In this document: piece after piece, positions 18,030 to 27,288 of the stretch
Layout of the letters: every line of letters starts with the position of its first letter
How positions within the stretch are numbered: the stretch's first letter is position 1
Origin: Propionicimonas sp.
GTDB taxonomy: Bacteria > Actinomycetota > Actinomycetes > Propionibacteriales > Propionibacteriaceae
Assembly: GCF_029975155.1 (NCBI RefSeq)
Contig: NZ_JARKPQ010000140.1
Coordinates: forward strand, 16,195-80,194
DNA: 64,000 nt
Direction: 5' to 3'
Notes under the pieces: model-generated
What the model was told of the DNA's origin: nothing
Database searches by the model: none
What the model saw: the letters and a program-made list of their open reading frames with translations, nothing else
Made by a program: the position numbers and the translations under genes

Positions 18030-18041
18030 CTACACGTGTAG
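18030..18041. promoter_or_regulatory. Candidate LacI operator
   Basis: CTACACGTGTAG is a 12-base perfect palindrome with a central CG, the usual form of LacI-family sites. It lies in the gap between the LacI gene and the sugar importer, about 70 bases before the first permease. A partial copy (ctacaccaatag) occurs near 17939, closer to the repressor gene. A weak TTGCGC-N17-GTAGCT promoter for the importer would be covered by this site. Confidence 0.55.
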
Positions 18042-18108
18042 CTTTTCATCGTCAGCCGCCGGCTCCTCCTCGTCTCGAGGTGGCGGAAGTCCCAAAGAGG
18101 GGAACGTG

Positions 18109-19050
18109 GTGAGTACGGACACAGCACAAGCAGCAGCGAAGGCACGCCGCAGGGCCAACCGGTCGGACGGCCGGACGTCCGCCGGCCGAAGCGAACTCAA
18201 GACCGCTCTGGTGTTCATCGCGCCGGCGCTGGTCGGCTTCCTGATCTTCTACCTCTATCCGACCATTCGCGGCTTCTACTTCAGCCTCACCCAGTACAAC
18301 CTGCTGGGCACCCCGAAGTGGATCGGCTTCGACAACTTCGCCCGGATCGGCAAGGACCCGCTGTTCTGGAACGCGCTGGGGGTGACGGTCGAGTACGTCC
18401 TGCTGAACATCGGCTTCCAGACCGTGATCGCCGTCCTGCTGGCGGTGCTGATGCAGCGGCTCACCCAGTCCACCCTGCTGCGGGGAGCGCTGCTGTTGCC
18501 CTGGCTGATCTCGAACGTGATCGCGGCCATGCTCTGGTTCTGGCTGCTCGACTACCAGATCGGCCTGGTCAACCAGGTCATCGAGTGGATGGGGCTGGGG
18601 AAGATCGCGTTCTTCGCCGACGAGTTCTGGGCCATTCCCACCATGGCGTTCGTGAACGTCTGGCGCCACATGGGCTACACCGCGCTGCTGGTGTTCGCCG
18701 GCATGCAGACGATCCCCCGGTACGTCTACGAGGCGGCCGCGATCGACGGCAGCTCGGAGTGGACGTCCTTCTGGCGGATGACCCTGCCGCTGCTGCGTCC
18801 GGTGCTCGCGATGATCCTGGTGATCACCGTGACCGGCTCGTTCCAGGTCTTCGACACCGTCGCGGTCACCACCCGTGGTGGTCCCGTCAACGTCACCCGG
18901 GTGATGCAGTACTACATCTACCAGAAGGCCTTCGGGGAGGGGCAGTTCGGCTACGGCAGCGCCCTCGCCGTGGTCCTGTTCGCCATCCTGGCCGTCCTGG
19001 CCGCCCTCCAACTCCGCCTGCTGCGTGCCGGCGAATCAGACCTCGCGTAA
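18109..19050 (+). CDS. Carbohydrate ABC transporter permease (MalF type)
   Basis: A 313-residue inner-membrane permease. Its N-terminal cytoplasmic segment is followed by about six membrane helices beginning 'ALVFIAPALVGFLIFYLYPTI'. The EAA loop that contacts the ATPase is 'YEAAAIDGSSEWTSFWRMTLPLLRP'. Start chosen at the second of two adjacent GTG codons, six bases after GAGGGG. It heads the importer operon that is divergent from the alpha-galactosidase, so an alpha-galactoside such as melibiose or raffinose is the likely cargo (inference). No ATPase gene lies here; a shared MsiK-type ATPase elsewhere is expected. Confidence 0.92.
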   Translation: MSTDTAQAAAKARRRANRSDGRTSAGRSELKTALVFIAPALVGFLIFYLYPTIRGFYFSLTQYNLLGTPKWIGFDNFARIGKDPLFWNALGVTVEYVLLNIGFQTVIAVLLAVLMQRLTQSTLLRGALLLPWLISNVIAAMLWFWLLDYQIGLVNQVIEWMGLGKIAFFADEFWAIPTMAFVNVWRHMGYTALLVFAGMQTIPRYVYEAAAIDGSSEWTSFWRMTLPLLRPVLAMILVITVTGSFQVFDTVAVTTRGGPVNVTRVMQYYIYQKAFGEGQFGYGSALAVVLFAILAVLAALQLRLLRAGESDLA

Positions 19051-19060
19051 GGACCAGGCC

Positions 19061-19990
19061 ATGGCAACGATCGAAGCACGCGCCCTCGCCAACGCGGAGA
19101 GCCGGCGCCGCCGCCGCAACCTCGAACCGGGCCGGATCGCGGCCTGGGTCGTGATGATCCTCTTCCTCGCCCTGACGATCTTCCCGTTCCTGTGGATGCT
19201 CCGCACGGCGTTCTCGACCACACGCTCGCTGCCGTCCGAGCCCGGCTCACTGCTGCCGGTCGACTTCACCTGGGGCGCCTTCCAGCGCGTCCTCGGGCTG
19301 GGCACCCAGGAGCAGGCCATCGCCGAGGGCGGGTCCGGCGCATCGGTGAACTTCTGGCTGTACCTGCGCAACTCGGTGTTCTACGCCGGCGCGGTGACCC
19401 TGGGCCAGGTGTTCTTCTGCGCGATGGCCGCCTACGCCTTCGCCCGGCTGCGCTGGCCCGGGCGCAACGTGGTCTTCGGCATCTTCCTCGGCGCTCTGCT
19501 GGTCCCGCCGATCTTCACCAGCCTGCCCAACTTCATCCTGATCAAGAACCTGGGACTGCTGAACACGCTGCCGGGCATGATCCTGCCGACCTTCCTGATG
19601 ACCCCGTTCGCGATCTTCTTCCTGCGGCAGTTCTTCCTCGGCATCAACCGCGAGATCGAGGAGTCCGCGTCCATCGACGGAGCCGGGCCGTGGCGGACCT
19701 TCTTCCGGATCATCCTGCCGATGAGCACGGCACCGATCACCACGCTCGCGATCCTCACCTTCATCGGCACCTGGAACGACTACTTCTGGCCGCTGCTGGT
19801 CGGCAACACCGAGAACACCAGAGTGCTCACCGTCGCCCTCGGCGTGTTCCGGTCGCAGACGCCGGCAGGGTCGCCGGACTGGGCCGGCCTGATGGCCGCC
19901 ACCGTGGTCACCGCCCTGCCGGTGCTGCTGCTGTTCTTCGCGTTCGCGCGGAAGATCATCGACTCCATCGGCTACTCCGGCGTGAAGTAG
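19061..19990 (+). CDS. Carbohydrate ABC transporter permease (MalG type)
   Basis: The 309-residue partner permease. It starts MATIEARALANAES and has six predicted membrane helices, with the EAA-like loop 'EESASIDGAGPWRTFFRIILPM' and the usual C-terminus KIIDSIGYSGVK. It lies ten bases after the first permease. It forms the membrane channel with that protein and receives sugar from the lipoprotein encoded next. Confidence 0.92.
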   Translation: MATIEARALANAESRRRRRNLEPGRIAAWVVMILFLALTIFPFLWMLRTAFSTTRSLPSEPGSLLPVDFTWGAFQRVLGLGTQEQAIAEGGSGASVNFWLYLRNSVFYAGAVTLGQVFFCAMAAYAFARLRWPGRNVVFGIFLGALLVPPIFTSLPNFILIKNLGLLNTLPGMILPTFLMTPFAIFFLRQFFLGINREIEESASIDGAGPWRTFFRIILPMSTAPITTLAILTFIGTWNDYFWPLLVGNTENTRVLTVALGVFRSQTPAGSPDWAGLMAATVVTALPVLLLFFAFARKIIDSIGYSGVK

Positions 19991-20077
19991 CCCCGCGCCC
20001 ACCCCCACTCCGAGCACCGGCCGTCGAGACGACCGGATCCACACCAAACCGCAAGATCGCCCTACGGAAGGAAACCC

Positions 20078-21469
20078 ATGTCCAGAATCACGAGGAAGGC
20101 CGGCGCGGCGGTCGCAGCGTTCGCGGCCCTCGCTCTCACACTGACCGCCTGCAGCGGCGAATCGGCGCCCAACGCCGATGGCGGCGCCGATGCGATCGAC
20201 ACCAGCACCGCGTCCGGCGAAGTCAGCTACTGGCTGTGGGACAACAACCAGAAGCCCGCCTACCAGCAGTGCGCGGACGCGTTCCACACGGCGAACCCGG
20301 ACATCACGGTCAAGATCACCCAGTACGCCTGGGACGACTACTGGAGCGGTGTCAGCAACGGCTTCGTCGCCGGCACCGCGCCCGACGTGTTCACCAACCA
20401 CCTGTCGAAGTACCCCGAGTTCGTCACCCAGGGCCAGCTCGTCCCGCTCGACGACACCCTCGCCAAGGACGGCGTGAAGACCGACGTCTACCAGAAGGGC
20501 CTGGCGGATCTGTGGGTCGGCCAGGACGGCAAGCGCTACGGCCTGCCCAAGGACTTCGACACCGTGGCGATCTTCTACAACAAGAAGCTGGTCGCGGATG
20601 CAGGGGTGGCCGAGGCCGACCTGCAGAACCTGACGTGGAACCCGACCGACGGCGGCACCTACGAGAAGATGATCGCCCACCTGACCGTGGACGCCAACGG
20701 CAAGCGCGGCGACGAGGCCGGCTTCGACAAGACCAAGGTGAAGGTCTACGGCCTCGGTCTCGACGGCGGCTCCGGCGGTGGCAACGGCCAGACCCAGTGG
20801 AGCATGTACTCCGGCACCACCGGCTGGACCGTCACGGACAAGAACCCGTGGGGCACCCACTACAACTACGACAAGCCCGAGTTCCAGAGCACCATCGCCT
20901 GGATGCGCTCGCTGATCGAGAAGGGCTACGCCCCCACGATCGAGGCCGTCACCGGCCAGAGCTCCGGCGACATCTTCGGTGCCGGCAAGTACGCGATGAT
21001 CACCAACGGCTCCTGGATGATCAACCAGATGTTCGGCTACAAGGGCATCGAGACCGGTCTCGCCCCGACGCCGGTCGGCCCGAGCGGCAAGCGCTCCAGC
21101 ATGTACAACGGTCTCGCCGACTCCGTCTGGACCGGCTCGAAGAACAAGGCCGCCGCCGTCAAGTGGGTCGAGTTCCTCGGTTCCGCCGCGTGCCAGGACA
21201 TCATCGGCAAGTCCGGCGTGGTCTTCCCGGCGATCCCGAGCGGTACCGATCTCGCCGGTGCGGCGTTCAAGGCCAAGGGCATCGACGTGGAGTCGTCCTT
21301 CCTCGTGCACGTGAAGGAAGGAACGACGTTCCTGTTCCCGATCACGGACCACGCCTCGCAGATCACCAACATCATGCAGCCCGCGGTGGACGCGGTGATG
21401 ACCGGCAAGGCCCCGGCCGACTCGCTGACCGCGGCGAACGACCAGGTGAACCAGCTGTTCGCCAGCTAG
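20078..21469 (+). CDS. Sugar-binding lipoprotein of ABC importer
   Basis: A 463-residue extracellular solute-binding protein of family 1. The signal peptide ends in a lipobox LTAC with the lipidated Cys at about residue 26. Binding-protein features include 'ITQYAWDDYWSGVSNGFVAGTAPDVFTNH', 'YGLPKDFDTVAIFYNKKL' and 'YAMITNGSWMINQMF'. A GGAAGG ribosome-binding site precedes the ATG. It closes the importer operon; a strong inverted repeat begins eight bases beyond its stop. Substrate is assigned only from the neighbouring alpha-galactosidase. Confidence 0.93.
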   Translation: MSRITRKAGAAVAAFAALALTLTACSGESAPNADGGADAIDTSTASGEVSYWLWDNNQKPAYQQCADAFHTANPDITVKITQYAWDDYWSGVSNGFVAGTAPDVFTNHLSKYPEFVTQGQLVPLDDTLAKDGVKTDVYQKGLADLWVGQDGKRYGLPKDFDTVAIFYNKKLVADAGVAEADLQNLTWNPTDGGTYEKMIAHLTVDANGKRGDEAGFDKTKVKVYGLGLDGGSGGGNGQTQWSMYSGTTGWTVTDKNPWGTHYNYDKPEFQSTIAWMRSLIEKGYAPTIEAVTGQSSGDIFGAGKYAMITNGSWMINQMFGYKGIETGLAPTPVGPSGKRSSMYNGLADSVWTGSKNKAAAVKWVEFLGSAACQDIIGKSGVVFPAIPSGTDLAGAAFKAKGIDVESSFLVHVKEGTTFLFPITDHASQITNIMQPAVDAVMTGKAPADSLTAANDQVNQLFAS

Positions 21470-21477
21470 CCACTCCC

Positions 21478-21525
21478 CCAAGGTGGACCGAAACCGTCGA
21501 CGACGGCGCTTTCGGTCCACCTTGG
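21478..21525 (+). terminator. Long perfect stem-loop after sugar-binding protein gene
   Basis: A 16-base perfect inverted repeat, CCAAGGTGGACCGAAA / TTTCGGTCCACCTTGG, separated by 16 bases. It is placed to end the importer operon. Its core 'ggaccgaaa' resembles parts of the dispersed repeat at 49.6 kb, so it may be a repeat copy recruited as terminator. No T-run follows. Confidence 0.65.
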
Positions 21526-21652
21526 CAACTCCGTCGAGCGTGTCGGGTGCAGGGCGTGGCCGAGGAACCCGCGAGTGGTGGAAACGGGGACAGGTCCCTT
21601 TCCACCACAAGGGAGGCACCGGGCGTCGGTGGCCTCTTGTTAGGGTGCGAAC
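21526..21652. other. Gap before pentapeptide gene
   Basis: Contains a fragment of the 'ggggacaggtccctttccacc' dispersed repeat (21588-21613) and presumably the promoter of the pentapeptide gene. Nothing else is recognised. Confidence 0.4.
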
Positions 21653-22336
21653 GTGGCGGAGAGCACAACGCGCGCAGAGCGGACGGGACCGGCGCAGCCC
21701 CGGCTCACCGCCGTCCGGCTGGGTGCGCTGGTGCCGGCAGACCCCGCTGACGTGGCGGACGGCGACGCCGACCTCGATGACACCGAAGTCCGGGACCTGC
21801 GCACGGACACGCTCGTCTGGAGCGGCCGACGGCGACTCGGCTCGTCCCGCGTCGCGCAGCTGGCGGCGGCGGAGTGGATCGCGCCCGGTGCATCCATCGT
21901 CGGCTCGGTCCTCGAAGAGGTATCGGTCGTCGCGCTGGGCGGCCGCGAGTCGTCGTGGCGGAACGTCGAGATCAGCCAGAGCCGGATCGGATCCGCGGAG
22001 CTGTACGACAGCATGTGGCGCAACGTCCGCTTCTCCCACTGCAAGCTGGGCTACCTCAACCTGCGGGGCGCGAAGCTCACCGACGTCGTCTTCGCCGACT
22101 GCGTGATCGACGAGCTCGACCTGGGTCGTGCGACCGTGAATCGCGTCGCCCTGCCCGGCACGAGGATCGGCCGGCTCGAACCGGCCGGCGCCACGCTCAC
22201 CGACGTCGACCTCAGGGGCGCGACGCTGGCCGACATCGGCGACCTGGCCGGCCTGCGCGGGGCGACCGTCACGATCGACCAGTTGCTCGACCTCGCCCCG
22301 ATGCTGGCGGCGCGCATCGGCATCCGGGTCGAATGA
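21653..22336 (+). CDS. Pentapeptide-repeat protein
   Basis: A 227-residue protein with a GTG start. After a variable N-terminal ~70 residues, the rest reads as pentapeptide-type A(D/N)LXX units: 'SWRNVEISQSRIGSAELYDS', 'NVRFSHCKLGYLNLRGAKLT', 'DVVFADCVIDELDLGRATVN', and 'ATLTDVDLRGATLADIGDLA'. Such proteins form a right-handed beta-helix. The C-terminus adds a short helix (TIDQLLDLAPMLAARIGIRVE) typical of a conserved actinobacterial group. Function unknown; some relatives protect gyrase but nothing here shows that. Confidence 0.85.
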   Translation: MAESTTRAERTGPAQPRLTAVRLGALVPADPADVADGDADLDDTEVRDLRTDTLVWSGRRRLGSSRVAQLAAAEWIAPGASIVGSVLEEVSVVALGGRESSWRNVEISQSRIGSAELYDSMWRNVRFSHCKLGYLNLRGAKLTDVVFADCVIDELDLGRATVNRVALPGTRIGRLEPAGATLTDVDLRGATLADIGDLAGLRGATVTIDQLLDLAPMLAARIGIRVE

Positions 22337-22487
22337 TCCACCGACCGTTCGTGCTACGCCAGCGTCGCTATCGGGAGGGCCGGACCGTCGCCACCACGTC
22401 CGTGCTACGCGAGAGTCGTTATGCCGCATCCACGACCACTCATAACGACACTGACGTAGCACGAACCTCGGCATGAGCCCTGCGTCA
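22337..22487. repeat. Inverted repeats around 'cgtgctacg...cgttatg'
   Basis: The gap between two convergent genes holds GTGCTACG-cgagaGTCGTTATG and its near-complement CATAACGACactgACGTAGCAC (about 22401-22462). A third diverged copy (gtgctacgccagcgtcgctat) lies at 22351. It can fold as a long hairpin and probably ends both genes. It differs from the four common repeat families of this window. Confidence 0.6.
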
Positions 22488-23488
22488 TCAGGACAGGCCC
22501 AGTTCGCGCGCGACCCGCTCCACCACGAGCGCCGGATGCGCCATGATCTCCTTGCCCAGCCAACGGACGACGCGGTAGCCCAGCCGGCGCAGCAGTTCCT
22601 CTCGCTCGCGCTCGCGCACCACGGCGTTTCGTTCGTCGTACTTCCCCGCGCCATCGGCCTCGCCAATCAGCCGGTGCTCCGGCCACAGGAAGTCGGGATA
22701 GAGGGTGCCGTACGAAGTCCGGACCGGCTCCTGGCACAGTGGCCGCGGCAGCCCCGCCAGCTCGAAGTAGCCGGCCGACAACGACTCGATGGCCGACTCC
22801 CGGCTCGGCTCGACGAGCGCGATCACCGGCTCCAGTCGTCGGCTGCGGACGGTCCTGGCGGCGTCGGTGAGCAGGTCCCGAGCGGCGGCGACGTGCTGGG
22901 GATTTCGGTAGTCCCGGCGCCGGGCCTGCGTGACGAATCCCTCGCACGCCAACCGTGCGGCCCAGTCGAGCAGCACCAGCGCCTCGGGTAGTTCCTGCCC
23001 GTCGGCGAGGTCGACCGCGGTCCTGGCCGCCGTCGTGACCCGGCACCCCCGGCATCCCGCACCACCTGGGACGCCGGGAGTGCGCCGAGGTGGTGCGTGA
23101 CGCCCTCCCGGGAGCGCCGGGCACCGGAGACCCGGGTGAGGTGGACGCCCTCGGACGGCCAGTCGCCGAAGCCAGGGTGCGGGAAGCCCCACAGCGAGGC
23201 CGCCGACGCATGGCTGATCACGGCAGCCGGATGCAGCACCTGCTCCGCCCGGGCGAGCACGATCTGCTGTTCGCGTGCGCCCTCCGGCCACTGGGCGGCG
23301 GCCAGGTAGACGTCCGGACGCAACCGCAGCAGCGTCCCGCAGGCAACCTGCGTGCGGAGCATCGACACCGAGATGCCGCTGGCCCTCAGGTCTGTGCCCG
23401 AGGTGGGGGCGGTGGGCAGAATCCAGGGACGGGGAGTTCGCACCTGCCAAGGCTGGGACTCGGGCATGCGCCCGCGGAACCCCTCCAT
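22488..23488 (-). pseudogene. Frameshifted DUF559-domain protein with AbiEi-type N-terminus
   Basis: Two overlapping frames together make one ~333-residue protein. The N-terminal frame (from ATG at 23488) has a winged-helix/AbiEi-like part (GTLLRLRPDVYLAAAQWPEGA, VISHASAASLWGF). The C-terminal frame has the DUF559 nuclease-like region: 'YPDFLWPEHRLIGEADGAGKYD', 'EREREELLRRLGYRVVRWLGKE'. They join at a run of five C (plus strand 23046-23050). One more base there would restore a continuous product reading DAGGCRVTTAARTAVDLAD. This is either a real single-base loss or a homopolymer sequencing error. Intact relatives are common in actinobacteria; their role is unclear. Confidence 0.8.
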
Positions 23489-23569
23489 ACACGAATTGTG
23501 GACAACTCGGCCCCACAGCACTCAGCCCGGCGGGCAGGATGGGAGACACCACCCGATCCGGAGGTAGCC

Positions 23570-24328
23570 ATGACGACACCCCGGCCGCGGCTCGTTCCCG
23601 CGGCGCGCGACGAGGCCCTGCGCAGCCGCGACCGCGCGGCGGCGCTGGCTGCCGGCCTGCGGCCGGCTGAGGCCGAGCTGGCCGAACGATCCGCGCTCAC
23701 CGGCCGGCGGGTGGCGGATGCGCGCGCGTGGCACCCCTGGATGATGCTGCTGCGCGCGCCCCGGTACCTCGTCGCGGCCGCCCTCGCGGTGCCGCTCACG
23801 ATGATCCTCGTGATCACGGTCGCCGCGCGCGACGCAGCGGACGCAGCCATGCCTCTGATCTTCGGCTTCGCGACCCTCGCGGCGGCGCTGTGGCTGGCCA
23901 ATCTAGTCGCGTCCTGGTTCGTGCCGGACGTCCTGAAGGCCGTCGACAGTGCGACCACCCTCCGCTCGGACGGCTACTGGTCGCGGGCGATGCGCGCGGT
24001 GATCGAGGTCGAGCAGCGGCTCGGCCCGGAGGCCGCCGCCACGTTCGACGGCACCCTCGCGGACCTGCACGACGACGCCGTCCGGCTCGCCGAGGGTGAT
24101 GCCCTGTGGCTGAAACTCAACGGCCCGGCCACCTCCGACCCCGAACTGGTCGGCCTGCGGCACCGGGTGGAGACGCGGGTGCAGGAGATCACCACCGCGG
24201 CGGTCCGGATGATCTCTCCGAGCCCGGGGCAACTGGAGGGCAGACCGGTCGAGTGGCATCCGGCGGGCGAGTCGCCCGTGATCGCGGACCGTCCGCAGGA
24301 ACTCCTGAACGAGACCGACCTGCGCTGA
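23570..24328 (+). CDS. Membrane protein of unknown function
   Basis: 252 residues. The track ORF is too long; the ATG after GAGGTAG is the likely start. A charged N-terminal ~60 residues precedes two adjacent membrane helices (YLVAAALAVPLTMILVITVA and LIFGFATLAAALWLANLVAS). A cytoplasmic helical domain follows (YWSRAMRAVIEVEQRLGPEAAATFDGTLADL...). No domain is recognised. It lies alone between the frameshifted DUF559 gene (divergent) and the peptide ABC operon. Confidence 0.75.
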   Translation: MTTPRPRLVPAARDEALRSRDRAAALAAGLRPAEAELAERSALTGRRVADARAWHPWMMLLRAPRYLVAAALAVPLTMILVITVAARDAADAAMPLIFGFATLAAALWLANLVASWFVPDVLKAVDSATTLRSDGYWSRAMRAVIEVEQRLGPEAAATFDGTLADLHDDAVRLAEGDALWLKLNGPATSDPELVGLRHRVETRVQEITTAAVRMISPSPGQLEGRPVEWHPAGESPVIADRPQELLNETDLR

Positions 24329-24413
24329 TTTGGGTCCCGGTTGTTCAGCGTGCAGTGAATAGCAGACATTGGTAACGCTCTGATTACGCTTGTCGCTGGC
24401 CGATCCAGCGCTC

Positions 24414-24442
24414 TTCGGTGCGCTCAAATGGCGTGCTAGATT
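24414..24442 (+). promoter_or_regulatory. Possible promoter of the peptide ABC operon
   Basis: TTCGGT, 17 bases, TAGATT: a fair match to a sigma70-type promoter about 70 bases before the first ABC gene, in a locally AT-richer stretch of the 185-base gap. Tentative. Confidence 0.35.
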
Positions 24443-24513
24443 ACGCAAGCCCGCGAGGGTGGACGGACAGTAGTGTGTCTGGCCAGGCGCTCGGGTGAGA
24501 AGAGGGTTTCCGG

Positions 24514-25491
24514 ATGGCAGACATCACCGCCGTCGATGCACGCGACGGCGCGGTCCCGATCGCCGGGCGCACTCCGTGGGAGATCACACGGTCGCGACTG
24601 GTTCGGGACAAGGTCACCATGGTCGCCCTCGGCGCAGCGATCTTCTTCGTTCTGCTCGCCGCCTTCGCCCCGCTGATGACCCAGCTCGGCTGGATCGACC
24701 CGTACAGCTCCAACACCGATCTCGTGGGCGGTCTCGGCTCGCTGCCGAAAGGCCCACTCGGCGGCGTCTCCAGTTCGCACTGGATGGGCGTCGAGCCCGG
24801 CACGGGACGCGACATCTTCTCCCGCGTGATCTCCGGCCTCACGGTCTCGCTGACCGTCGCGACGCTCGCGGTGCTGGTCTCCGTGGTGATCGGCGTGATC
24901 ATCGGCATCGTCTCCGGCACAGCCGGCGGCAAGGTCGACTGGCTGTTCTCCCGGGTGATCGACTTCGTGCTCAGCTTCCCGCAGACGCTGATGCTGATCG
25001 CCCTCTCGACCATCGTGATCGATGTCCTCCAGGCAGCGATGGGGGTGGAGCGCACCCCGGCGTCCATGGTCTTCATGATCCTCGTGATGGGCTTCTTCGG
25101 CTGGCCCTACTTCGCCCGGATCATCCGCGGCCAGGTGCTCTCGCTCAAGGAGCGCGAGTTCGTCGAGGCGGCCCGCTCGCTGGGCGCCGGGCGAATGCGG
25201 ATCTACTTCACCGAGCTGCTGCCCCACCTGTGGGCGCCGATCCTGGTGTACACCACGCTGATCATGCCGCAGAACATCGCCACGGAGGCCGCGCTGGGCT
25301 TCCTCGGCGTCGGCATCCAGGCGCCCACCCCGTCCTTCGGCTCGATCCTCAACGACTCCGTGCACTACGCCACGTCGGATCCGGCCTACTTCATCTTCCC
25401 GGGCGTCACGCTCTTCCTGGTGGTGCTCGCGTTCAACCTGCTCGGCGACGGTCTCCGCGACGCCCTCGACCCCAAGGCGGACCGCCAGTGA
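24514..25491 (+). CDS. dppC: Peptide ABC transporter permease (DppC/OppC type)
   Basis: A 325-residue inner-membrane permease. Its N-terminal region includes 'PWEITRSRLVRDKVTMVALG' and a first membrane helix, then an external loop (HWMGVEPGTGRDIFSRVISG) typical of DppC. Five more helices follow, with the ATPase-contact loop 'EREFVEAARSLGAGRMRIYFTELLPHL'. It is the first gene of a five-gene operon in the order C-A-B-D-F, which differs from the usual A-B-C-D-F. Confidence 0.93.
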   Translation: MADITAVDARDGAVPIAGRTPWEITRSRLVRDKVTMVALGAAIFFVLLAAFAPLMTQLGWIDPYSSNTDLVGGLGSLPKGPLGGVSSSHWMGVEPGTGRDIFSRVISGLTVSLTVATLAVLVSVVIGVIIGIVSGTAGGKVDWLFSRVIDFVLSFPQTLMLIALSTIVIDVLQAAMGVERTPASMVFMILVMGFFGWPYFARIIRGQVLSLKEREFVEAARSLGAGRMRIYFTELLPHLWAPILVYTTLIMPQNIATEAALGFLGVGIQAPTPSFGSILNDSVHYATSDPAYFIFPGVTLFLVVLAFNLLGDGLRDALDPKADRQ

Positions 25492-25540
25492 CCCAGAGCA
25501 GCCCTCACAAGAACTCCGCAACAACGACAAAGGAGAATCC

Positions 25541-27277
25541 ATGAAGCGCATCAAGATCGTCGCGGGTGTCGCGACGACCCTGGCGCTGGCACTCGCGGCC
25601 AGCGCCTGCGGTGGTGGTGGCACCACCGGCGGCGGTGGCGGCTCGACGGAGGCCGCGGGAGCGGCCACGGCCGGCGGCACCCTGCACATCCTGTCCGGCA
25701 CGGCGACCGAGCACTGGGATCCCCAGCGCGTGTACGTCGGCGTGAACATCGAGTACGGCAACCGGATGTTCACCCGGACGCTGACCACCTTCGGCCCTGT
25801 GGCGAAGGACGGCGAGCCGGCCACCCTCATCGCGGACGCCGCCACCGACACCGGCCAGGTGAGCGCGGACGGCAAGGAGTGGAAGTTCACCATCAAGGAC
25901 GGGATCAAGTGGGAGGACGGCAAGCCCGTCACCTGCGAGGACTTCAAGTACGGCATCTCCCGCACCTTCGCGGTCGACGTGATCACCGGTGGCCCGAACT
26001 ACGCCATCCAGTACCTCGACATCCCGAAGAACAAGGACGGCTCGTCGCAGTACGCCGGCCCGTACAAGAAGACCGGCCAGGACCTCTACGACAAGGCCGT
26101 GACCTGCGACGGGAGCACCATCACTTTCAAGATGGCCAACCCCGCCGGTGACTTCAACCAGGCCATCACCATGACTGCGTTCGGCGCGTTCCGCCAGGAC
26201 AAGGACCAGGGCGACAAGTCGAACTTCCAGATCTTCTCCAACGGCCCGTACAAGCTGGACGGCAACTGGACGAGCAACAAGGGCGGCACCTTCGTCCGCA
26301 ACGACCAGTGGGACGCCGCGACCGACCCGTTCCGGAAGGCCTACCCGGACAAGATCGTGTGGGACGAGTCGCTCACCCAGGAGACGATGTACGAGCGGCT
26401 GATCGCCGACCAGGGTGACGACAAGAACGCCATCGCCATGGACAACGCGCCGGTGACCGCCATGTCCAACGTGACCAGCGCTGAGGGCCGGTACACGGTC
26501 GTGGCTTCGCCCTACACCCGCTACCTGGTGCCGAACTACAAGTCCAAGGTGTTCAGCAACGACAAGGCCCGCGAGGCTCTGGCCCTGGCCACCGACCGCA
26601 GCGCCTACGTGTCCGCTGCTGGTGGCGACGAGGTCGTGAAGGCGACCAACTCGCTGATCAACCCCGCGCTGTCCGCCTTCCCGGACACTCCGCTGCCCGC
26701 GGGTGAGAAGGGCGACCCGGCGAAGGCCAAGGAGATCCTGCAGGGATCCGGCCTGACCCTCCCGGTCAAGATCAACGTGGCGTACCGCAAGAACGACACC
26801 CTCGACAAGGTGTTCGCCGGCCTGAAGACCGGTTGGGACGCGGCCGGGTTCCAGGTCAACCTGATCGGCATTCCCGCCGAGCAGTACTACGGCACCCTGC
26901 AGTCGCCCGACTCGGCCACCAAGTACGACGCGTACTGGGCCGGTTGGGGTGCGGACTTCCCGTCCGCCTCCACGGTGATCCCGCAGCTGCTGGACTCGCG
27001 TAGCCAGATCTCCGCCGGTGGCCCCGGCCAGGACTACGGCTACTTCGACAACGCCGAATTCAACGCCGGCATCGACAAGGCGCTGGCGCTCACCGGCGCT
27101 GAGGCTGACAAGGCCTGGGGAGCCCTCGACACCGAGGTCGTCACCAAGCACTTCGCGATCATCCCGCTGATCAACGATCAGTTCGTGTTCGTGCACGGCA
27201 GCAACGTGCAGGGCGCTGTCGTGAACACCACGTTCACGGGCTACTACGACATCGCCAACGTCAGCGTCAAGCACTGA
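25541..27277 (+). CDS. dppA: Peptide-binding lipoprotein (family 5)
   Basis: A 578-residue solute-binding lipoprotein: signal peptide KIVAGVATTLALALAASACGGGG with lipobox ASAC, then a Gly-rich linker. The SBP_bac_5 features include 'GTATEHWDPQRVYVGVNIEYGNRMFTRTL', 'FTIKDGIKWEDGKPVTCEDF' and 'YDAYWAGWGADFPSASTVIPQL'. It would capture di- or oligopeptides for the DppBC channel; substrate is not resolved further. A 12-base hairpin follows its stop, separating it from dppB. Confidence 0.93.
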   Translation: MKRIKIVAGVATTLALALAASACGGGGTTGGGGGSTEAAGAATAGGTLHILSGTATEHWDPQRVYVGVNIEYGNRMFTRTLTTFGPVAKDGEPATLIADAATDTGQVSADGKEWKFTIKDGIKWEDGKPVTCEDFKYGISRTFAVDVITGGPNYAIQYLDIPKNKDGSSQYAGPYKKTGQDLYDKAVTCDGSTITFKMANPAGDFNQAITMTAFGAFRQDKDQGDKSNFQIFSNGPYKLDGNWTSNKGGTFVRNDQWDAATDPFRKAYPDKIVWDESLTQETMYERLIADQGDDKNAIAMDNAPVTAMSNVTSAEGRYTVVASPYTRYLVPNYKSKVFSNDKAREALALATDRSAYVSAAGGDEVVKATNSLINPALSAFPDTPLPAGEKGDPAKAKEILQGSGLTLPVKINVAYRKNDTLDKVFAGLKTGWDAAGFQVNLIGIPAEQYYGTLQSPDSATKYDAYWAGWGADFPSASTVIPQLLDSRSQISAGGPGQDYGYFDNAEFNAGIDKALALTGAEADKAWGALDTEVVTKHFAIIPLINDQFVFVHGSNVQGAVVNTTFTGYYDIANVSVKH

Positions 27278-27288
27278 GTGACTGAAGG

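Noticed and set aside
19247-22666. Minus-strand 1139-residue ORF
   Set aside because: Antisense to the MalG-type permease, binding protein and pentapeptide gene; high-GC shadow frame with Arg/Gly/Val/Asp bias.
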